The notes beneath the pieces were generated by a model. The model searched no databases and was not told the origin of the DNA. It saw only the letters and a program-made list of their open reading frames with translations. A stretch of 57,391 nt of DNA, taken from the NCBI GenBank assembly GCA_027622655.1, contig JAQBYI010000020.1:1-57391 (forward strand). The letters run 5' to 3'. The stretch is from Gemmatimonadota bacterium. GTDB lineage: Bacteria > Gemmatimonadota > Gemmatimonadetes > Gemmatimonadales > Gemmatimonadaceae. The translations under genes and the position numbers were made by a program. Shown here in pieces: positions 51,499-57,391 of this stretch (position 1 is its first letter; the number at the start of each line of letters is the position of its first letter).

Positions 51499-52883
51499 GC
51501 GGCGACACCACCCAACAACGCGATCAACTCGGGTCCTGTTTTCGTAACGTCGCCGGCGCCAATGGTAATGACGACATCGCCCTCCCGTACACCGGCGGCG
51601 AGTGCGACCGCCATCTCTGCGCGCGCGCCGGTCCATTCAGGAGACTTCCCCGCCTTGGCCATCGCGTCGGCAACCAGCCCGCTCGTGACCCCCTCAACCG
51701 GTTGTTCGCGAGCCGGGTAGATGTCGGCCAGCCATATGGCGTCGGCGGCGCCGAGCGCGGCGGCAAACTCAGCGGCGAAATCGCGGGTCCGCGAGAACAG
51801 GTGCGGCTGAAACGCCGCGATGATTCGTCGGCCCGGAAACGCGTCGCGTGCCGCCGCCAACGTCGCCCGAATCTCCGTGGGGTGATGCGCATAGTCGTCA
51901 ACGACTGTCACTCCGGCCACGTCGCCAAGTCTTTCGAACCGGCGTTCCACGCCGCGATAGTTCGCAAGTCCCCGCGCGAGCGTCTCGACCGACGCCCCCC
52001 ATACACCGACTCCAACCGCGATGGCGGCGAGCGCGTTTTGCACGTTGTGTGCACCCGGCACCCCCAGCGCGATGCGGCCCAGCAACGTCCCGTCGAAGGC
52101 CACATCGAAACTCGCGCCACCGGCGGCCGGCCGAACGTTGCGCGCCACGAGGCGTGCGTCCCGGCTCAAAATGCCGTAGCGAATTACCTCAGCGGTCGCC
52201 GGAGACGGAAGGAGATTCGCCCAGTGATCGTCGGCGCAGGCGATGAGCCAGCGCGAACCTGAGGTGAACCGCGCGAACGTGTCGCGGATGTCGTCGAGAT
52301 CGCGGTATATGTCGAGGTGATCGGCTTCAATGTTCGTGACAACTGCGACGTGCGGGTCGAGCGCCAGGAAGGATCGGTCGTACTCATCGGCTTCGACTAC
52401 GAATACCCGGTCTGCGCCGGCACTCAGGTTGCCGTTCCACGAACGGACGCGGGCGCCAACTACGCCCGTCGCGTCGATACCGGCGCCCTTCAGCGCCTCG
52501 GTGGTCATGACGGTCGTAGTCGACTTGCCGTGCGTTCCCGCGATCGCCACGAGCCGCTCTCCGGCGCCCGTTACCTCGGCGAGCGCCTCGGCACGCCGCA
52601 CAACCGGAATACCCAGTGCTCGGGCGCTCTCGAGCTCTGGGTGGTCCTTTGGAACGGCTGACGTCACGACGAGCGCTCTGTGGCGCTCGGGATGCGACGC
52701 CGAGTGTTGATGCCGGACGCTGATGCCCAGACGGTCCAGGTCGGCCACGGCCTCAGAGCTCTGGTCACAGCCGGTGACGTTCGCGCCAAGGCGGACGCAC
52801 AGCTCGGCCAGCGCGCTCATGCCGGCGCCGGCGATTCCCATGAAGTGCACGGGGCGCGGATCGGAGGGATCAATGAGCGGCAT
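51495..52883 (-). CDS. murC: UDP-N-acetylmuramate--L-alanine ligase
   Basis: A 462-residue Mur ligase adding L-alanine to UDP-MurNAc. The N-terminal Rossmann start is VHFMGIAGAGMSALAEL; the ATP site is GTHGKSTTTVMTTEAL, and VVEADEYDRSFLAL, VTNIEADHLDIY and DDYAHHPTEIRATLAAAR follow. Start at 52883 overlaps murG by 14 bases. In many bacteria murB and ddl follow murC; here ftsQ follows directly. Confidence 0.96.
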   Translation of the reverse strand: MPLIDPSDPRPVHFMGIAGAGMSALAELCVRLGANVTGCDQSSEAVADLDRLGISVRHQHSASHPERHRALVVTSAVPKDHPELESARALGIPVVRRAEALAEVTGAGERLVAIAGTHGKSTTTVMTTEALKGAGIDATGVVGARVRSWNGNLSAGADRVFVVEADEYDRSFLALDPHVAVVTNIEADHLDIYRDLDDIRDTFARFTSGSRWLIACADDHWANLLPSPATAEVIRYGILSRDARLVARNVRPAAGGASFDVAFDGTLLGRIALGVPGAHNVQNALAAIAVGVGVWGASVETLARGLANYRGVERRFERLGDVAGVTVVDDYAHHPTEIRATLAAARDAFPGRRIIAAFQPHLFSRTRDFAAEFAAALGAADAIWLADIYPAREQPVEGVTSGLVADAMAKAGKSPEWTGARAEMAVALAAGVREGDVVITIGAGDVTKTGPELIALLGGVAA

Positions 52884-53967
52884 CGCTCGCCAGTGCCAGG
52901 ATATGCACCGCGATGTCGTCAGCGGCGCGCGGACGTGCCCGGGCAAGCGCGCGACGCCCCAACTCAGCGAGGCGAGGACCGTCGCCGAGGAGCTTTGCGA
53001 CTTCGTCTGCGAGGCGTTCGGGCGTGAGCGCCGATTGCGGCAAGTGCATCGCCGCCCCGGCTCGCTCGAGCGCGACGGCGTTTGCAGTCTGGTGGTCGTG
53101 GGCGGCGGTCGGCAGCGGACAGATGATCGTGGGTACGCCCCATGCGCAGAGTTCCGCCGTGCTCATCATGCCGCCGCGCGACAGCGCGATGTCGGCAGCA
53201 GCGTATGCCGTGGCCATCGGTGAGATGTATGGCACAACGCGCACATCTGGTCGGTCAAGCGAACGGTAGAGATCATAATGCGCCTTCCCCGTCACCCAGA
53301 GCACACAGAGCGACGACGGAAGCCCGCGCTCGATGAACCCGAGAGTTGCCAAGTTGATCGCGCGCGCGCCCTGGCTCGCGCCGAACGCGAGCAGCACGCG
53401 TGCGGACGCGGGGAACCCCCACAGGGCCCTGGCCTCGTCGGGACCGGGCCGGATGTCGGGCGGCGGCTCGATCGGGTTGCCCGTGTCGAGGTAGCGACAC
53501 CGGCCGCGCGGGAGAAAATGTTCCGCCTCGGGGAATCCCAGGTACGCCTCGGTGCTGAAACGCGCAAACAACCGCGCTGTCGCTCCCGGATGACTGTCAC
53601 CTATGTGCTGCACGATTGGAAGGCGGTGGGTTGCCGCCCACGCCAGCGCGGCACCGCTGGCGTAGCCTCCGGTGCCAACCACGACGCGCGGCTTGAACTC
53701 CGAGGCGAGCCGGCCAACATCGCGCCACGCGGAAACTCCACCGGTGAGCGTCCGCCAATTCTTCCAGGGTTCGCTCCGGTAGAGCGGGTGCGCGTTCACC
53801 AGCGTGTGCGAGAACTCAGTACCCGGCAGCACATCGCGCTCAATTCCGCGGAGCGCGCCGACGAAATGGGCGTGGACCGACGCATCGCGCCTGATCATCG
53901 CGCGGGCGATGGCAATGGCGGGATACAGGTGGCCACCCGTGCCGCCACCGGCAAAGAGGATGTTCAC
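52870..53967 (-). CDS. murG: UDP-N-acetylglucosamine transferase MurG
   Basis: A 365-residue GT-B enzyme that makes lipid II from lipid I. The first glycine loop FAGGGTGGHLYPA and the donor-site region SRGGMMSTAELCAWGVPTI with DHQTANAVALERAGAA are typical. The usual HEQNxxPG segment near residue 125 reads HIGDSHPG, so the EQN is lost. Length and remaining motifs are normal. GTG start 18 bases after ftsW. Confidence 0.94.
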   Translation of the reverse strand: MNILFAGGGTGGHLYPAIAIARAMIRRDASVHAHFVGALRGIERDVLPGTEFSHTLVNAHPLYRSEPWKNWRTLTGGVSAWRDVGRLASEFKPRVVVGTGGYASGAALAWAATHRLPIVQHIGDSHPGATARLFARFSTEAYLGFPEAEHFLPRGRCRYLDTGNPIEPPPDIRPGPDEARALWGFPASARVLLAFGASQGARAINLATLGFIERGLPSSLCVLWVTGKAHYDLYRSLDRPDVRVVPYISPMATAYAAADIALSRGGMMSTAELCAWGVPTIICPLPTAAHDHQTANAVALERAGAAMHLPQSALTPERLADEVAKLLGDGPRLAELGRRALARARPRAADDIAVHILALASDAAH

Positions 53968-53985
53968 CGTGAGCGTCCCACGGCG

Positions 53986-55218
53986 TCACTCCCGCCGCAA
54001 TGCAGCGGCAAGCGGGTCGGTCGCTCCGCTTCCTACGATGCGCTCACCGCGACTGCCGATGTTGACGAGGATGCCGGTCAGAAACATCGAGAGGATGAGA
54101 TTCGAGCGCCCATAGGAAATGAACGGCAGCGTAAGGCCGGTGGTCGGCAGCAGTCCGACCACGACGCCGAGGTGCAAGTACGCGGTAACGAGCATCGTGA
54201 CCGTCAGGCCAATCGCGACGAGGCGCTGGAACTGCGTCTCCGCCCGCTTGGCGATACGAAAGCCGAGCCATCCCCAGGTGGCGTAGAGGATCGTTACGCC
54301 GGCGATGCCGACAAAACCCCACTCCTCACCGATGCTCGAACCGATAAAGTCGTCGTACGACAGCGGCAGAAACCCGTTCTGTTGCCGCCCTTCGCCGAAC
54401 CCGACTCCCAGGAGGCCGCCCGACCCGACTGCGATAAGCGATTGCGTGAGCTGGTAGTTGACCGTCGCGTGCGCGACGCCAGCAGCGTCCGCGAACCCGA
54501 GCAGTCGTTCCATGACGTACTGCAGGCGCTGCGTTTCATTCCAGATGACTGGCGCACCGAGAATGCCGAGAAGGACGAAGTGACCGATGCGCCCGCCGGC
54601 GGCGAATGCGACCACACCCATCTGAAGAGCGAAAAAGAGCACGACGGATAGATCGGGCTCGAGCGCAGCCATGATAGCGAGTACGCCGATCACGACGACA
54701 ATCGGAAGCATCCCCTTCGAGAAGCGTCGCATCTGGTCGCCTTTCTTGACGACGATCATCGCAGTCCAGAAGACGACGGCCAGCTTTGCGAACTCCGACG
54801 GCTGCACTGAGCCGCCAAACAGGAACCGCCGCGCGCCCAGGATGGGCGGAGCAATCGTTTTCGTGAATGGGAGAATCGTGATGAGCATCCCCAGCATAGC
54901 GAGGGCCATGATGTGCCACGCGTACTTCCGCCAGACCTCCGCGTCCACCTTTGCCGCTACGGCGAATGCCACCACGCCGATACCCACGCCCGACAGTTGC
55001 TTGAGAAGGAAGTAAGCGCTCCCCTTCCCCATATCCATGGCCTTGAACGCGCTCGCGCTGTACAGCGTGGCGAGCCCGAACGCGAGGAGAACGGCGCTTA
55101 CGAGAATCAGCGCCCGTGCTTCGACGTCAATGCGCCACCGGGTGCGCGCCTGCTCCGGCGACCGCGCGGCAGGCGAACGAGCGCCCGCGATGCCCTGCGG
55201 GACGGCGATAGACGTCAC
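53986..55218 (-). CDS. ftsW: SEDS-family peptidoglycan glycosyltransferase FtsW
   Basis: A 410-residue polytopic membrane protein with about ten helices. Typical SEDS features are GARRFLFGGSVQPSEFAKLA, the loop with NYQLTQSLIAVGSGGLLGVGFGEG, and the PTTGLTLPFISYGRSNL segment in the last helices. It polymerises lipid II at the septum with a class B PBP. FtsW rather than RodA is chosen because of its place between murD and murG. GTG start overlaps the murD stop. Confidence 0.95.
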   Translation of the reverse strand: MTSIAVPQGIAGARSPAARSPEQARTRWRIDVEARALILVSAVLLAFGLATLYSASAFKAMDMGKGSAYFLLKQLSGVGIGVVAFAVAAKVDAEVWRKYAWHIMALAMLGMLITILPFTKTIAPPILGARRFLFGGSVQPSEFAKLAVVFWTAMIVVKKGDQMRRFSKGMLPIVVVIGVLAIMAALEPDLSVVLFFALQMGVVAFAAGGRIGHFVLLGILGAPVIWNETQRLQYVMERLLGFADAAGVAHATVNYQLTQSLIAVGSGGLLGVGFGEGRQQNGFLPLSYDDFIGSSIGEEWGFVGIAGVTILYATWGWLGFRIAKRAETQFQRLVAIGLTVTMLVTAYLHLGVVVGLLPTTGLTLPFISYGRSNLILSMFLTGILVNIGSRGERIVGSGATDPLAAALRRE

Positions 55219-56618
55219 GCAACGCCCCGGGCGAGGCGGCGGAATATGTCGCCACGGTCTTCGTAGTTCCGGAACATGTCGAAGCTTGAGCAGGCAGGAG
55301 AAAGAAGCACGGCATCACCGCGCGCTGCGGCCGTGCGCGCGCGAGCAATCACCTCTTCAAATGACGATCCGAGTCGCTCGAGCGGCACGTGCGTCCCTGA
55401 TGCAGCGAGATCTGCTTCGATCTGGGCGGCGGCTTCGCCGAACACGATAACAAGCCGGGCTCGGTTGGCGAGTGAAGCCGCCAGCGATGTGTACGACTCG
55501 CCCTTGTGCTTTCCGCCCATCAGAATCACCGTGGGACGCGTCATGGCGTCGATCGCGACGCGAGCTGATGCCACGTTTGTCGCTTTCGAGTCGTTGATCC
55601 AGAGCACCCCCTCGCTGTCGGCGACCACTTCAAGTCGGTTCGGCAGCCCCTCAAACGACCGCAGGCCGCGAGCAAGGCCATCTCTCGCGGAACCCGTCGT
55701 GAACGCAGGGTCAGCCGATGCCACCGCGAGCGTCGCCGCAAGCACGTTAGCCACGTTGTGTTGGCCAAACAGGGGGATGTCCGCACGTGGCATCAGTCGC
55801 TCACCGAGCAGCGTGATAGCCTCGTGCGCCTCGTCGAACGTCGCGTCCACGCCGAGTCCACGCACTGAGAATCGCCGGTGTTCGCCGCGCACCCTCGCCG
55901 CACGACGCGTGACCTCAACGTCATCGGCGTTCGTCACCCAGATCGAGGCGGCGTCTGCGTTGACGAACAGCCGGTCCTTGTCCGCGTAGTAGTCGTCGGT
56001 CCCGGCGTACCGATCAAGATGGTCCGGGGAGAGGTTCGTCAGCACTCCAACGGCCGGACGCAGCGAACTGGTATCGTGCAACTGAAAGGACGACATCTCG
56101 AGCGCGATCCACACAGGCGGTACAGGCATCAGCGCGATCTCGCTCAGCGCCACGCCGATATTTCCTGCCGCTGTTGCGTCCGCTCCAAGCGAGCGCAGGA
56201 GGTGGGCGATGAGCGCCGTGACAGTCGACTTACCATTGGTGCCGGTTACGGCAATCAGGCGCGCTTTCCCGAGAAACCAGAGCGCAAGTTCAACTTCACT
56301 GACAACGGGGATGCCCGCACCGCGGGCGGCAACGACGGGAGCTGCGTCCGGCGGCACCCCGGGGCTTACGATTGCGAGCGATGCCTTGGCGATCCGTTCC
56401 AGATCGTGTCCGCCGTACTGCTCAGTGATGCCAAGCACGGCAAGCGCGTCCGGAGCGGCGGCTGCCCCCCGCCCCGTCGCAACGGAATTACTTGGCCGCG
56501 GGCCGGAATCGGACGCATATACGCGCGCGCCTTCGCGTGCAGCCAGACGCGCAGCAGCCAACCCGCTCCTCGCGAGTCCGATGACCGCCACTTCGCCTGC
56601 GGCCAGCAGTTCCCGCAT
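55215..56618 (-). CDS. murD: UDP-N-acetylmuramoylalanine--D-glutamate ligase
   Basis: A 467-residue Mur ligase adding D-glutamate. VAVIGLARSGLAAARLAA is the N-terminal nucleotide fold; the ATP loop is VTGTNGKSTVTALIAHLL; EMSSFQLHD, TNLSPDHLDRY and WINDSKATNVASA mark the central domain; LSPACSSFDMF is near the end. The start at 56618 overlaps the mraY stop (TGATG); the longer frame reads through mraY out of frame. Confidence 0.96.
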   Translation of the reverse strand: MRELLAAGEVAVIGLARSGLAAARLAAREGARVYASDSGPRPSNSVATGRGAAAAPDALAVLGITEQYGGHDLERIAKASLAIVSPGVPPDAAPVVAARGAGIPVVSEVELALWFLGKARLIAVTGTNGKSTVTALIAHLLRSLGADATAAGNIGVALSEIALMPVPPVWIALEMSSFQLHDTSSLRPAVGVLTNLSPDHLDRYAGTDDYYADKDRLFVNADAASIWVTNADDVEVTRRAARVRGEHRRFSVRGLGVDATFDEAHEAITLLGERLMPRADIPLFGQHNVANVLAATLAVASADPAFTTGSARDGLARGLRSFEGLPNRLEVVADSEGVLWINDSKATNVASARVAIDAMTRPTVILMGGKHKGESYTSLAASLANRARLVIVFGEAAAQIEADLAASGTHVPLERLGSSFEEVIARARTAAARGDAVLLSPACSSFDMFRNYEDRGDIFRRLARGVA

Positions 56619-57391
56619 CAGCGCAGCTTCATCGTGGAAAGCGCAACAAACGCGCACAGAATCCCGAGAATCCAGAAGCGGACGACGACTTGCGACTCCG
56701 GCCATCCTTTCATTTCGAAGTGATGGTGCAGCGGAGCCTTGAGAAACACCCGGTTGGCGCGGGCGTACTCCACCCCGTGCCGGCGCTTGCGAAACTTGAA
56801 GACGCTGCGCTGGAGGATCACCGACACAGTCTCGGCTACGAACACGCCGCCAATGAAGACAACCAGAAACTCGGACTTGAGCAGAATCGCCACCGCCCCC
56901 AGCGCGCCGCCGAGCGCCAACGCGCCGGTGTCGCCCATGAATACTTGCGCAGGCTTGCAGTTGAACCAGAGGAACCCCAGACACGCGCCGCCGACTGCGG
57001 TGCAGAAGATCGTGAGCTCACCGGCGCCGCGGAGGTAGAACAGGCCCAGGTACTGCGAATAGTCCACGCGCCCCATGACGTAGGCGAAGATCGCAAACGT
57101 CACCATCGCGATCGTCATCAGCCCGCTGGAGAGCCCGTCCAGTCCGTCCGTGAGGTTTACGGCATTCGACGTTGCCGTCATCACGAACGTGACGAACAGC
57201 ACGTACACCCACGCAAGCCCGATCGTTGCCGGCACAATGAGAATGTTCTTGAAGAACGGCACGGTGGTCGACGCGCCCGGCAACTGGTTGAGCGGCACCT
57301 GCCAGAGGTAGATGCCGAGCGCGATGCCGAGCGTCACCTGCCCGGCCAGCTTCCATCGCTCGACGAGCCCCTCGTTCTCCAGCCCGGCGCG
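56618..57391 (-). CDS. mraY: phospho-N-acetylmuramoyl-pentapeptide transferase (5' end beyond window)
   Basis: The last 257 residues of MraY; the frame is open to the window edge, so the N-terminus lies outside. MraY moves phospho-MurNAc-pentapeptide onto undecaprenyl phosphate to give lipid I. The magnesium site NLTDGLDGLSSGL, FMGDTGALALGGALG, and the C-terminal histidine motif APLHHHFEMKGWPE are all present. It heads the visible part of the division and wall cluster. Confidence 0.95.
   Translation of the reverse strand, partial: RAGLENEGLVERWKLAGQVTLGIALGIYLWQVPLNQLPGASTTVPFFKNILIVPATIGLAWVYVLFVTFVMTATSNAVNLTDGLDGLSSGLMTIAMVTFAIFAYVMGRVDYSQYLGLFYLRGAGELTIFCTAVGGACLGFLWFNCKPAQVFMGDTGALALGGALGAVAILLKSEFLVVFIGGVFVAETVSVILQRSVFKFRKRRHGVEYARANRVFLKAPLHHHFEMKGWPESQVVVRFWILGILCAFVALSTMKLR

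Noticed and set aside
1-57391. tRNA genes and CRISPR arrays
   Set aside because: No T-loop-type GGTTCGAATC patterns with matching acceptor stems and no regularly spaced repeats of CRISPR size were found by eye.

Overview
The window reads as chromosomal DNA of a high-GC, Gram-negative (diderm) bacterium. Signal peptides, lipoproteins and outer-membrane beta-barrel proteins mark an outer membrane. The gene set is mostly housekeeping and fits a Gemmatimonadota-like genome; that placement is inferred from the style of the proteins, not from a search. There is no rRNA or CRISPR array and I found no tRNA. The only mobile-element signal is a possible insertion-sequence end at the left edge. No gene-free stretch exceeds about 300 bases.

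Almost everything is on the minus strand, in three long runs separated by two plus-strand genes: a glycosyltransferase (30380-31468) and mazG (39349-40200). Genes are packed very tightly; ATGA, GTGA and TGATG stop/start overlaps are the rule, so many are probably translationally coupled. GTG starts are frequent and metK and alr appear to use TTG.

Right run, in transcription order from 57391 down to about 40208: a division and cell-wall cluster mraY(partial)-murD-ftsW-murG-murC-ftsQ-ftsA, a spacer rich in short repeats, ftsZ, a large von Willebrand A-type membrane protein, ftsY, recG, a secreted sugar dehydrogenase, asnS, and a 66-codon remnant of a beta-propeller protein.

Middle run, 39232 to 31495: alr-deoB-cdd-lipoprotein-outer membrane protein-cytoplasmic receiver/histidine kinase, then a strong hairpin and miaB.

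Left run, 30270 to 16: comEC, fbp, a methylmalonyl-CoA mutase catalytic subunit without a B12-binding domain, a small barrel protein, an FmdB-type zinc ribbon, argS, a PfkB kinase, purM, another outer membrane protein, the riboflavin operon ribD-ribE-ribBA-ribH with nusB, a glycosyltransferase, a complete mannose-type phosphotransferase system (hprK-EIIA-EIIB-EIIC-EIID-HPr-EI), metK, a DUF151 bifunctional nuclease, a membrane-anchored protein whose signal peptide is made of 12-bp repeats, then a cobalamin riboswitch controlling the vitamin B12 uptake genes btuF-btuC-btuD, recO, selB and a truncated secreted peptide.

Themes: B12 uptake under a riboswitch fits the B12-dependent mutase; the PTS with HPr kinase and fbp points to sugar-responsive carbon control; selB implies that the genome decodes UGA as selenocysteine. 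The least explained parts are the repeat-built signal peptide, the vWA protein beside ftsZ, and the lipoprotein/outer-membrane protein/kinase trio.
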